From the NCBI GenBank assembly GCA_018700525.1, contig JABITN010000136.1, forward strand, positions 62,001 to 126,000: a stretch of DNA of 64,000 nucleotides. The letters are read 5' to 3'. The position numbers were made by a program, and so were the translations under genes. Each line of letters starts with the position of its first letter. The first letter of the stretch is position 1. The DNA is from Opitutales bacterium (GTDB taxonomy: Bacteria; Verrucomicrobiota; Verrucomicrobiia; Opitutales; Opitutaceae). Positions 43,745 to 52,978 of the stretch are shown piece by piece. The notes beneath the pieces are model-generated. The model saw only the letters and a program-made list of their open reading frames with translations, was not told where the DNA came from and ran no database searches.

Positions 43745-45061
43745 ATGAACGTCATCCCAATACTCTTCTGCCGCACTTCGATTGTGCTCCTTTCCCTGTT
43801 CATATTTTCAATCGAATTGCTTTCAGCCGATTGGCCGCAATGGCGAGGACCGAATCGCGATGGCATATGGAACGAATCGGGCATCATATCGGAATTCAAC
43901 TCACCAAAGCTTGAACCGGTTTGGAGTTCGCCAATCGGAGCGGGTTATTCCGGTCCAACAATCAGCGATAATCGGGTCTACGTCACAAGCTACCTTGATA
44001 AACCAAAGCAGGTCGAACAAGTTCATTGCTTAGACCGATTTACAGGAAAAGAAATCTGGAAGTATGTCTATCCTTGCGAATATCAAGATATTGGATACCC
44101 GCTTGGACCAAGAGGTGCCGTATCGATTTTCGATGGAAAAGCTTACGCGTTAGGGACCATGGGTAATTTCCACTGCTTAGACGCAGAAACGGGAAAACCG
44201 CTTTGGGAAAAGAACTTCGCGACTGACTTCGAGGCAAACATCCCGATCTGGGGAATAGCCGCTTCTCCGGTCGTCGATCACGAACATGTCTATTTACAAG
44301 TCGGCGGACGACCAGGTGCCTGCGTAATCGCGTTTGACAAAAATACCGGCGAGGAAAAATGGACAGCTTTAAACGGAGACGCATCCTACTCGGCCCCACG
44401 ACTCATTCCGTGGGGAGGTCGCTCGGCCCTACTCGTCTGGACGGGCGATTGGCTAGCTGCCCTAGAGCCAAGCACGGGCGAGACAATCTGGAAACACCCC
44501 TTCGCTCGAGCCCGAATGGTTATCAACGTGGCCGATCCTGTCGTCGATATGGAATCCAACCGTATTTTCCTAAGCTCTTTCTATGATGGATCCTACCTTT
44601 ACAAAATGAATCCTTCCTCTTCAAGCGCCGAACTCCTCTGGAGCCGCCGAGGGCGGAGCGAAGTCCACACAGACGCGCTCCACAGCATCATCATGACATC
44701 AGTCATTCGGGGAAACTACGTCTACGGTATCGATAGTCACGGCGAGATGCGCTGCCTCGATATAGAAACCGGCGACCGCATTTGGACCGACTTGAGCTTG
44801 CTGAAAAAAGAGCGCTGGGCAACTGCGTTTTTCGTACAAAACGGCGAGAACACCTGGATTCTAACCGAGAAAGGAGATCTTGTTATAGGACGACTAACCC
44901 CAATTGGATTTGAACCGATTTCAAGTGCCCACCTGATCGAGCCCACCACCTTCTTGCCAAGGAGAAACGGCAATATCCTTTGGTCGCACCCCGCCTTCGC
45001 TCACAAGCATATTTTCGTCCGCAACGATCGCCAACTCATCTGCGTAGATCTTTCGAAATAA
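43745..45061 (+). CDS. Secreted PQQ-type beta-propeller repeat protein
   Basis: 438 residues. Signal peptide IVLLSLFIFSIELLSA, then ADWPQWRGPNRDGIWNESG, the usual start of outer-membrane-assembly-like PQQ-repeat proteins in PVC bacteria. Repeated blades end in patterns such as HCLDRFTGKEIWKY, CLDAETGKPLWEKN, FDKNTGEEKWTAL and CLDIETGDRIWTD, giving about seven blades. No dehydrogenase catalytic domain is present, so binding of PQQ itself is not implied. Exported. Role unknown. Confidence 0.88.
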   Translation: MNVIPILFCRTSIVLLSLFIFSIELLSADWPQWRGPNRDGIWNESGIISEFNSPKLEPVWSSPIGAGYSGPTISDNRVYVTSYLDKPKQVEQVHCLDRFTGKEIWKYVYPCEYQDIGYPLGPRGAVSIFDGKAYALGTMGNFHCLDAETGKPLWEKNFATDFEANIPIWGIAASPVVDHEHVYLQVGGRPGACVIAFDKNTGEEKWTALNGDASYSAPRLIPWGGRSALLVWTGDWLAALEPSTGETIWKHPFARARMVINVADPVVDMESNRIFLSSFYDGSYLYKMNPSSSSAELLWSRRGRSEVHTDALHSIIMTSVIRGNYVYGIDSHGEMRCLDIETGDRIWTDLSLLKKERWATAFFVQNGENTWILTEKGDLVIGRLTPIGFEPISSAHLIEPTTFLPRRNGNILWSHPAFAHKHIFVRNDRQLICVDLSK

Positions 45062-45089
45062 GTGTCCGGCATACTTTTCACTAGGATGT

Positions 45090-45115
45090 TGTAGGATTGG
45101 GTTTATCCCGCGATT
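45090..45115. repeat. Family A repeat, single arm A4
   Basis: TGTAGGATTGGGTTTATCCC then GCGATT. It lies exactly at the 5' edge of the DUF1501 remnant, whose protein-like sequence begins about five bases later. Confidence 0.75.
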
Positions 45116-46014
45116 GGGCCCAATCAGCCTGTTCGACCACAAGCCGGAGCTCGATAAAATAGATGGCCAAGCTTTTCCAGAATCCTACACCCGGGGCCAG
45201 GAACTCGCCCAACGTCAAAACGTAGTCCTCAAGGCCCGTGGATCCAATTTCAATTTTAGCCGTAGTGGCAAATCCGGACAGACGATCTCGGATCTCTTAC
45301 CTCACATTCAATCAATCGCCGACGAAATTTGTATCGTTTGTTCTATGCACACCGAGCAAATCAATCACGATCCCGCTCACGCGTTCATGAACAACGGTTC
45401 CATAATCAAAGGTCGTCCGAGTATGGGTTCCCGGCACATCTATGGACTCGGAGCCGAGTCCGACAACTTACCCGTATACATCGTTCTCATCTCGCAAGGC
45501 TGCCGTACAAGTGACAACCGGTTCCCTCGCACAAATGGTCTTCCGGTTTTCTTCCAAGGCGATTTCAAGGCGTCCAATTTCAAGCTAAAGGAACAGCCGT
45601 CCATTACGTGGGAAATCCCATAGGCGTTTGCCAAAGCGAGCAGCGGCAAGCAATCGACGAGATCCGACGCATGAACGAATGGTATGCCGAAGACAGCCTC
45701 GATCCGGAAATTCAAACACGCACCTCCCAGTACGAACTCGCATTTAAGATGAAAACAAGCGTCCCGGAGCTAACCGAAATGTCCGATGAGCCGCAATCGA
45801 TTCTAGATCTCTACGGGGTCAAGCAACCTAGTGACGGCTCATTCGCTTCCAAATGTCTACTTGCCCGACGCCTAGCGGAACGAGGTACACGATCTACGCC
45901 ACTATGTTGCCGACACTTGGAATCGACCACGAGCGCCTAACCCACCGCTACCAGGGCTGGGATTTCCGACAAACTGATATCCATGGTCGGGTCGTCAAAG
46001 GCATTCTTGCTTAG
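45114..46014 (+). pseudogene. DUF1501 protein remnant, truncated, frameshifted and internally deleted
   Basis: First piece: LFDHKPELDKIDGQAFPESY, then CIVCSMHTEQINHDPAHAFM and GRPSMGSRHIYGLG. After a frame change near 45610: RMNEWYAEDSLDPEIQTRTS, MKTSVPELTEMSDEPQSILD and [13 protein letters not shown]. The last piece jumps straight to the C-terminal [20 protein letters not shown] and ends at a TAG at 46014. DUF1501 proteins are about 450-480 residues, so the signal peptide, the first 40 or so residues and roughly 100 central residues are gone. They normally pair with DUF1553/cytochrome proteins in PVC polysaccharide loci; none is adjacent. Confidence 0.82.
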
Positions 46015-46205
46015 AGGCTGAGCGGAACTGGCCCATCCCCTTCTTTTTAAGTCTAAACAGTTGGGTCAATTGTAAAATCCATACGAATCTCTCGCCCAGC
46101 GACATCCCAGTCAAGCGCGGTTTTGCTTCGTCATCTGCACTTCCCTCCGTCAGACGATTTTCAATTTAGGTCACGCCTGTGGGATCTGCCCTACATCTCA
46201 AAAGA

Positions 46206-46239
46206 AAGGCCATCGAGGAAAGTTCCTCAACGGCCTTTG
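46206..46239 (-). terminator. Rho-independent terminator of the PVC heme protein gene
   Basis: AAAGGCC-ATC-GAGGAA-AG-TTCCTC-AAC-GGCCTTT: a long two-step stem. Read on the minus strand it is followed by CTTTTCTTTT-like T-rich sequence. It lies 27 bases beyond the stop of the 46266-48920 gene. Confidence 0.8.
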
Positions 46240-46265
46240 GAATTAAATTTCTAATACACCTTAAA

Positions 46266-48920
46266 TCACAAGCTCTTCAGATAGGCTACGAGGTGCCCAA
46301 CATTTTCGGGACTCATATCCAGGCTTGCCGCTGATGGCATGAACGAATGATGAACCGCTTCGCGGCTAGCGATATTACTGGTATCGATCACCGTATCGGA
46401 ACCACCGAATATTCTAAGCACGAGTGGGTCACCTTCGGAAATCACGAATCCTTCGATCGTCTTATTGTCCTTAGTTTTAACTCTTACGCCTTCGAAGCCA
46501 TGTGAGATATCAGCAGATGGATCGATGATCGCTTTGATGACCATCTCGCTTGGGTTGCCCTTGGCGAATGCAGTCAGGTCAGGTCCGAAATCGATGCCTT
46601 GCTTATCGAATTTATGACACATGAAGCACTGAGACAAAGCGCGCTTACCACGTCCAACGTCAGGCGTATACGAAGCCACTTCTTCTGCGGTCACTTCCTT
46701 TTTCGCCTTCGGAAAAGCCGGCACTATCGAATCGACTAGCTTATCACTCGATCCGCCGAGTTCAGCGAGAAGATTAAATGGACGCCAGTACGACTTATTG
46801 CGGTTTTCAATAAACCAACGAGCACGTGATGTCACTTCCGCTCCTTCTCCATTCAGGGCTACATCGACCATTGCCCGGCCACCTGCTTCCGATTTAATGT
46901 AAGCAATCGCCGTCAACATATCAACTCGAGACTGCATGTTTTTCGAAGTATCCATTGCATACGCCTTCATCTCCTCAACCGCAGACTCCGGATGCAAGCG
47001 CCAGACGATATCGGCGAACGACTTTGACCAATCACTAGAATTCTTGCCGCGCTTACTTTTCAAATACGCATAAGCCTTGGCTTCCTTGAGGGCAGCCGCA
47101 GTTCCAATTGCTTCCAAATACCAACGGTCTTTTCCATCATAGCCATCGACAAGATCCACCATAATTTCCTTCATTTCGCCAAATGGAACGTTACGCAAAG
47201 CAAGAGCCACTTCACGACGGACAGCGGACGAAGAATCTTTCGCTAACTTCCTCGCATGCGACATGAAATTGCTACCAGTTGCTCGAAGCGCACGGAATGC
47301 GGCAATACGCATTTGAGGATTACTATCTTTCAAACGTTTCTCAACAAGACCGATTCCTTCCGGCCCTAGCTGAGCCAATAGAAAAACCGACCGAGCTTGA
47401 ATATATTTGTTCTTGTCTTTTAGCAACTTGGCGACCGCTGAAACAGCTGATGCACCCATTTCCCTCAAACCGTAAAACGCTGCTCCGCGAACATTCGGCG
47501 CCGGGCTTCTAAAACCTTCGATCAACCCCGTCATCGTCGAATAGTCAATCTTAGGAGTCGAAAGCATTTTGCCTTTTGGAGCGATGCGATAGATTGATCC
47601 TACGCCAAGTTCGTCGTAAGCTCCGTGTCCACCAACGCGGGTATCGAACCAATCCGATACGTACAAGGCCCCGTCAGGTCCAATAGACACATCGGAAGGA
47701 CGAAACTGAAAACGAGCTTCTTGGTTGCGAGCTCCGGATTGCGAAAAATCGGCTCCGTAGAATATGTTCGTTCCATTCGATCCAAAAAAATCGAAACGCT
47801 CGAGAGCGAAACCTGCTTGGGAAGGCTGTGGCTTGTATCCAAAAACAACATTTCGAGTCGGCTCGCAACTAAGCAAGAGACCATTGTATTGCTTACCAAG
47901 GGCATCGCCTTCGTAAAAAACGATCCCAGTTGGAGCGCCGCCACCATAAACGTCGCCCGCAGGGATTGTACCTGGATCACCTTGGCGCCACTCCGCTTGT
48001 CCTGTCGATTGATCAGGCCGCTTCTCAGTGCGCCACGAGCGCTGTCCATCGAAAGACGAAAATCCGAGATTGCCATATTCCATAAGCCAAGTCGTACGGG
48101 CCGCTGGCGGGTCATCGTTGTCATTATTAAATACGTCACCGTATGAGGTGATCGTCTGCTCGTAGGAATTGCGGAAATTATGCCCGATAACTGATAAACC
48201 TGTGCCGTCTGGGTTCATGCGCATTGCCGTGCCGCCAACGTATTGATGGCCATCGCTACTGGGCTTGGCACGGTCGACTCTTCCGAGATAGGAGCTTCCC
48301 GTAAAAAGGTGTAAATCGGGACTCTTAACGTCAGCGTTGCCCGCGTTACCGGTATTGAAGTAATACTGCCCGTTAGGACCGACTGTGACAGAGTGAAGAC
48401 TGTGATCGTGATCCGCGCCTTCGAAACCTGTCAGAAGGATTTCCTTAATATCGCCATCGTCGAAGACATCGTTCCGATTGACGTCGGTAATCGCGATCAA
48501 TTCCGGAGGCTGGGAAATGAGAATCTTATTATCGATCACGGCTACTCCAAGCGGAGCGACGAGGCTCGAATCCTGCCAAAAGACTTTGGAATCGTCCGCC
48601 TTGCCGTCTCCGTCGGTATCTTCGAGGATCATGATACGGTCGCCCACCGGATGAGTCCGGCTGGTCTTATTGCGGAATTTGCGGTAGTTAACGCCTTCCG
48701 CCACCCACACGCGACCGCGATGATCGATGTCCATATTGGTAGGGTTGTAGAATAGCGGCGAACTTGCCCACAAAGTGACCTCAAGGTCGTCAGGCAAGCT
48801 GAAAGCCTCTACCGGAACATGGTCCGCAGCGGTCGCTGACACGGCCAAGCCAATGGCTCCCAATGCACACCGCAGAAAGCTCGAATTAACGAGAGAAGAA
48901 GGTTTAGGGAAACGGATCAT
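46266..48920 (-). CDS. PVC-type heme-binding CxxCH protein with propeller and HEAT-like repeats
   Basis: 884 residues from the ATG at 48920, selected for its signal peptide (SSFLRCALGAIGLAVSATAA); the frame is open to 49055. Order: an NHL/PQQ-like six-blade region starting LPDDLEVTLWASSPLFYNPT with DIDHRGRVWVAEG and ILEDTDGDGKAD (Asp-rich Ca-type loops); HEAT-like helical repeats (AVSAVAKLLKDKNKYIQARS, SAVRREVALALRNVPF); then a C-terminal cytochrome c domain with one CFMCHKF motif and a distal Met region (SFMPSAASLDMSPE). Secreted redox or sugar-oxidising protein typical of Planctomycetes and Verrucomicrobia. Substrate unknown. Confidence 0.9.
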   Translation of the reverse strand: MIRFPKPSSLVNSSFLRCALGAIGLAVSATAADHVPVEAFSLPDDLEVTLWASSPLFYNPTNMDIDHRGRVWVAEGVNYRKFRNKTSRTHPVGDRIMILEDTDGDGKADDSKVFWQDSSLVAPLGVAVIDNKILISQPPELIAITDVNRNDVFDDGDIKEILLTGFEGADHDHSLHSVTVGPNGQYYFNTGNAGNADVKSPDLHLFTGSSYLGRVDRAKPSSDGHQYVGGTAMRMNPDGTGLSVIGHNFRNSYEQTITSYGDVFNNDNDDPPAARTTWLMEYGNLGFSSFDGQRSWRTEKRPDQSTGQAEWRQGDPGTIPAGDVYGGGAPTGIVFYEGDALGKQYNGLLLSCEPTRNVVFGYKPQPSQAGFALERFDFFGSNGTNIFYGADFSQSGARNQEARFQFRPSDVSIGPDGALYVSDWFDTRVGGHGAYDELGVGSIYRIAPKGKMLSTPKIDYSTMTGLIEGFRSPAPNVRGAAFYGLREMGASAVSAVAKLLKDKNKYIQARSVFLLAQLGPEGIGLVEKRLKDSNPQMRIAAFRALRATGSNFMSHARKLAKDSSSAVRREVALALRNVPFGEMKEIMVDLVDGYDGKDRWYLEAIGTAAALKEAKAYAYLKSKRGKNSSDWSKSFADIVWRLHPESAVEEMKAYAMDTSKNMQSRVDMLTAIAYIKSEAGGRAMVDVALNGEGAEVTSRARWFIENRNKSYWRPFNLLAELGGSSDKLVDSIVPAFPKAKKEVTAEEVASYTPDVGRGKRALSQCFMCHKFDKQGIDFGPDLTAFAKGNPSEMVIKAIIDPSADISHGFEGVRVKTKDNKTIEGFVISEGDPLVLRIFGGSDTVIDTSNIASREAVHHSFMPSAASLDMSPENVGHLVAYLKSL

Positions 48921-49174
48921 CTGTTTGAATTTAGCTACACGAATCATTCGAATACACATCAGCACATCGACATAAGTCTGATACTTATCCCGAAAAACTC
49001 TTATTTGGACAGAACAAATTTGAGTATGACTCCTAATAGTGAAAGAAACCCACATCCCTTCCCGTATCGCACCCTAAATTCAAACGTAAAACTGGTCTCG
49101 CCTAGGGTAGAAGACGCCGCGAAAGAAGATCATTCTCTAACTACGTGGTACAGTGCGATCGCTGGCTTTACTAT

Positions 49175-49582
49175 TCAGGCCTGCCTTAGAGCTTCCTGAA
49201 TCTCGAATGGCTTCGCCCGTTGGCAAAGCTGAAGAGGCATTCCATACGGATCTCGAAGCATAACGAGACGCGTTCCGGGCTGAGGGTTCACCTCTTCGAT
49301 AAAACTGCAACCGGCAGCCATCAAACGACTCTTCTCAGCCGCCACATCCTCCACTGAAAAAGCCAAGTGATACTCCAATGGGTGTTGAGACGCGTAATCT
49401 GGAATACGAGCCGATGGATTCGAATAAAGCTCAATCACCACCCGACCAGTCGAATCCGATAAAAAACGCATGAACGGCGCCACAGGCTGGGCCAATTCGA
49501 TTTTCATGCCACAGTTCGCGACATACCAGTCGGCTACTCCAACCGAATCCTCAACGTTAATTGCGTAATGTTCGAATTTCAT
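49175..49582 (-). CDS. VOC (glyoxalase/bleomycin-resistance fold) protein
   Basis: 135 residues. MKFEHYAINVEDSVGVADWY opens the first beta-alpha-beta module, and EYHLAFSVEDVAAEKSRLMA the second. The candidate metal ligands are His5, Glu or His in VVIELYSN, His near EYHLAF, and Glu/Gln in the last strand. It sits between the two large PVC heme proteins, six bases after the upstream one's stop, and is probably co-transcribed with it. Enzymatic role not readable. Confidence 0.82.
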   Translation of the reverse strand: MKFEHYAINVEDSVGVADWYVANCGMKIELAQPVAPFMRFLSDSTGRVVIELYSNPSARIPDYASQHPLEYHLAFSVEDVAAEKSRLMAAGCSFIEEVNPQPGTRLVMLRDPYGMPLQLCQRAKPFEIQEALRQA

Positions 49583-49588
49583 AGTAGT

Positions 49589-52500
49589 CTATTCGTGTTC
49601 GGTTGCATCAACTTTCGGAGCTCGCTTCAAAGTACTCAAGTAAGCGACTAAATCGCGAACCTCGCCTTGATTCAACAAAAGCCCCATCGGAGGCATACCG
49701 GAAATAGGAGGTTGCTGAGAGACGATATCGGATTTTGCGATATCCTGAATTTCGCCATCCGCCATTTTCAGGCTGACATACTCATCGCTCTCTTCTACGA
49801 GTAAACCGCTAACCACTTCGCCGCCTTTACGCGTTAGAACCATCATTCCGAACCCCGGAGCAATTGCCGCTCCCGGATCGACAATCGCTTCAAGCAAATA
49901 CTCGCGGGTCTGTTGCTTGCCGATCGTCGTCAAGTCCGGCCCTACATCCGCACCCTCTCCCAGTACCTTATGACAACGAACGCATTGAGCTGCACCATGA
50001 TTCTTAAATACGTCTTCGCCTATCTTCGCGTCGCCTCCCTTTAGGCTTGCCGCGTATTTCACCATGGGAGCTGCCGTAAGAGTCGACTGATCATAAACAG
50101 TAAGCAATTCACCGATACCTGAATCAGAACGGTGACGCGAAGCCTCAATCACATCGAGCATCGTACTCGCTACGCCACCGCCATCGACCACCGCTTTCAA
50201 TTGCTTTGCTAGGAACATACCCGAAACCGGATCCGATTGGAACCCGAGCAACGCATAGGCCCGCTGCTTTGATTCAAGCTGACCCGAACGTGCTGCCTTT
50301 ATCGTTTCCGCTACGCCCTTCTCCGCATTGGCTACCAAAAGAGCCTCCAGCGCACCCGAACGCATAGCGGCATTCTTATTCTCAAGCAATGATACCGCTA
50401 GCGTCTCCAAATCCATGTCATTGCGCTTCCGAAGGGTTTCCAAGGCTAAGGCACGAACTTCTACCGCGTTTTTAGCATTCTTAAGCTGAGCAATCAAAAT
50501 ATTGCGATCTACATCGTATCCATAAAGCTGCGCAACACGAGTCGCCTGAATAAGAACGTCGTCTTCCGCAGAATCCAATATCGCAGCGATCTCGGACTGA
50601 ACGACTTCATCGATTGCATCGCGAACTGCTGGATTAACGCGCGGCAATCCCGTCGTCGGGTCTATCGGGTTCTGATCGTTCCAGCCTTCGATCGCAGCCA
50701 AGGCTTCGCGACGCAAACGTTCCGGCACCTCCATATTGGATGCGTAACGCAGCAATAAACGCGCATTATCCAACTTAGCTTGATAGTAATTCGCATTGAT
50801 AATCCGGTGATGCATCAGCGAATCGACATCGCTCTCGGGCATCGCCGTTGAACTGCCAGGCAAATAATCGTCTATCAGACTCGCCAATTCCGACTGGACC
50901 GACTCCATCGGCAAATCGTTGATCGCGCGAATCGCTTCGTAAGCGAGCGTCTGCTCGGAATCGCGAAGGAAGGTCGTAATCTCAGGATCCTGCAATTTAC
51001 GCAACACGAGTAAAGCACCCATACGAACGTACTTGGAATCGCTGCTTATCGCATCTGACCAATGAGACTTGTCGATTCCCAACAATCCCATGATCGCCCC
51101 ATGGCGCAGCCATAAATCTTGGTCCGCATTGCGCTCCAACACTGCCAACAGTTCAGGAACTGCCGGAGCGTATCCAATGCGTCCCAATCCGATTCCAGCA
51201 TACATCGCCACCCGCGGGTGAGTATCGCGCAAAGACTTAACCAATAAATCAGCTGAAGCCTCTATTCGGCGATCTCCGAGAACGCGAGCCGCTTGAATAC
51301 GCACCTGATCGTTTCCGTCCGACAGCAAATCGAACAAAGGATCTAGAATCCCAATGCCCTGATCGCCCGCCATCTGGCCAAGTCCCCAAACACCGTGAAT
51401 GCGAGTGAACGTTGAATTTCCTCCATTTACAGCAGCGCGAGTGAAAGCGCCAACGCCAGCAGCTCCACGCTTCGCCAATTCGAATTGGCACTTCAAGCGT
51501 ACTTGTTGATGTTCCCGCCCAAGCAACTTCGACAACTCGGCAATCGAAAGCTTCGACAAATCCGACAAAAGAATCGCCTCGTTATCCGCAACATCCTTCT
51601 TCTCGATCTCGCCAGGCACTTCCATAGAATAAATATTGCCTACATCCTGATTCAACCAGCCTCCGTAATTGTAATCGGACATGTAGAGTTTCCCATCCGG
51701 ACCGAAATCGATGTCGACGCAGTTAGAACCACGAAAGAAAACCTCGTCGTTCACCAAATTAAACGAAGCCCCGTCGTCTTCCAAATTGAACATCGAAATG
51801 TACGAATGAGTCAGAGAACCCTTATAGATGATTACGAAAAATTTATCGTCATACTTTTCCCCCATCGCATTGGACGGATTGAACACGAATCCTGAAGGAC
51901 CGCCAATGATCTGGCCCACGCCTGGCAGCATAAACGCAGGCTGGTCCTCGTGACGCACTTTCCACATGTATTCAGTAATCCAACCTAATGGCAGCTTCGA
52001 ATCGCTCGTGTATTTCGAGGAACGCAAATCGAGATCCTTCGTAAAGGACATAATCGACTGGTACCCTGCATGCCACCCAGATTCTCCTCCTTCGACAAGA
52101 TAGTTAATTCGCTCCAAATCGACGCCATCCGCATCATTATCCGCCGTGAACAGGTTTCCGTAATCATCCCAGGTTAGCTCTTGTGGATTGCGAAGGCTAT
52201 CATAGAATAGCTCGACGTTCGAACCATCGGGATCGCAACGGAATACCGCACCCTTGTTCGGTCCATGAAAACGCTTTCCCTCTTTGGTTACCAAGCTGTA
52301 GCCACGGTCGCCAAGAGACCAATACAACTTCCCGTCAGGTCCCCATGTCAGGCCGTGCATGTCGTGCCCCGAGAAGCTCATCCGAATCCCGAAGCCATCC
52401 TGAAGCGAAGTCCGCTTATCGGAAACGCCATCGCCATCCGTATCCTCCAGCATCCAGAGATGCGGAATATTCGTGTAGTAAATCTTGCCGTCGCGCTCGA

Positions 52501-52978
52501 TCAAGCCGATACCTGGACCATCTAGCGGATCGTTGAACCCACCCGCGAAGATTTTCGATACATCCGCCCGACCATCGCCGTCAGTATCTTCAAGCACGCT
52601 AATCTGATCTGCTTTGTTCGTATAATGCTCAGGAGGAAACTCAGCATAGTGATTCTCGAACATCTTCAGCCGATCCGCGTTAGATTGGATTTTCAAATCC
52701 TCGACTAACATCATCCGCCGCTCGCGAATGTCATCGACCCCGAAACGCCAGCGATTGATTTCCGCGACGTACAAACGACCCTGAGAATCGAACGTAATCG
52801 CCGAGGGGTTCTGCGTTTGCGACTCATCCGCCCACAATCTAATTGTGACATCCTCCGGCATTTCGAAATTTCGCATGCGAATTTGCGCCTTTTCGTTGTA
52901 GTACTTGCGAACCGCCGGATCGGATTCCGCCCCGAAAAGAGCAGGCACTAGCAATAGGATTAGGATTAGTCTCTTCAT
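49589..52978 (-). CDS. Large PVC-type heme-binding CxxCH protein
   Basis: 1129 residues from the ATG at 52978, with signal peptide MKRLILILLLVPALFGAES; the frame is open to 53107. Order: propeller domain from FEMPEDVTIRLWADESQTQN with FDSQGRLYVAEINRW, VLEDTDGDGRAD and HDMHGLTWGPDGKLYWSLGD; long HEAT-like repeats (LLKSLRDTHPRVAMYAGIG written as repeated 30-residue helices); cytochrome c domain with CVRCHKV and a C-terminal LVAYLSTLKRAP. It is longer than the neighbour because of extra HEAT repeats. Exported, periplasmic or surface-bound; probably transfers electrons from a sugar-oxidising propeller. The VOC gene follows in tandem. Confidence 0.9.
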   Translation of the reverse strand: MKRLILILLLVPALFGAESDPAVRKYYNEKAQIRMRNFEMPEDVTIRLWADESQTQNPSAITFDSQGRLYVAEINRWRFGVDDIRERRMMLVEDLKIQSNADRLKMFENHYAEFPPEHYTNKADQISVLEDTDGDGRADVSKIFAGGFNDPLDGPGIGLIERDGKIYYTNIPHLWMLEDTDGDGVSDKRTSLQDGFGIRMSFSGHDMHGLTWGPDGKLYWSLGDRGYSLVTKEGKRFHGPNKGAVFRCDPDGSNVELFYDSLRNPQELTWDDYGNLFTADNDADGVDLERINYLVEGGESGWHAGYQSIMSFTKDLDLRSSKYTSDSKLPLGWITEYMWKVRHEDQPAFMLPGVGQIIGGPSGFVFNPSNAMGEKYDDKFFVIIYKGSLTHSYISMFNLEDDGASFNLVNDEVFFRGSNCVDIDFGPDGKLYMSDYNYGGWLNQDVGNIYSMEVPGEIEKKDVADNEAILLSDLSKLSIAELSKLLGREHQQVRLKCQFELAKRGAAGVGAFTRAAVNGGNSTFTRIHGVWGLGQMAGDQGIGILDPLFDLLSDGNDQVRIQAARVLGDRRIEASADLLVKSLRDTHPRVAMYAGIGLGRIGYAPAVPELLAVLERNADQDLWLRHGAIMGLLGIDKSHWSDAISSDSKYVRMGALLVLRKLQDPEITTFLRDSEQTLAYEAIRAINDLPMESVQSELASLIDDYLPGSSTAMPESDVDSLMHHRIINANYYQAKLDNARLLLRYASNMEVPERLRREALAAIEGWNDQNPIDPTTGLPRVNPAVRDAIDEVVQSEIAAILDSAEDDVLIQATRVAQLYGYDVDRNILIAQLKNAKNAVEVRALALETLRKRNDMDLETLAVSLLENKNAAMRSGALEALLVANAEKGVAETIKAARSGQLESKQRAYALLGFQSDPVSGMFLAKQLKAVVDGGGVASTMLDVIEASRHRSDSGIGELLTVYDQSTLTAAPMVKYAASLKGGDAKIGEDVFKNHGAAQCVRCHKVLGEGADVGPDLTTIGKQQTREYLLEAIVDPGAAIAPGFGMMVLTRKGGEVVSGLLVEESDEYVSLKMADGEIQDIAKSDIVSQQPPISGMPPMGLLLNQGEVRDLVAYLSTLKRAPKVDATEHE

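Noticed and set aside
211-45115. CRISPR array
   Set aside because: The repeats are palindromic, kilobases apart, variable in sequence and not regularly spaced; no cas genes.
45608-45940. Independent 110-residue gene
   Set aside because: Continues the DUF1501 sequence after a frame change, so it belongs to the same remnant.
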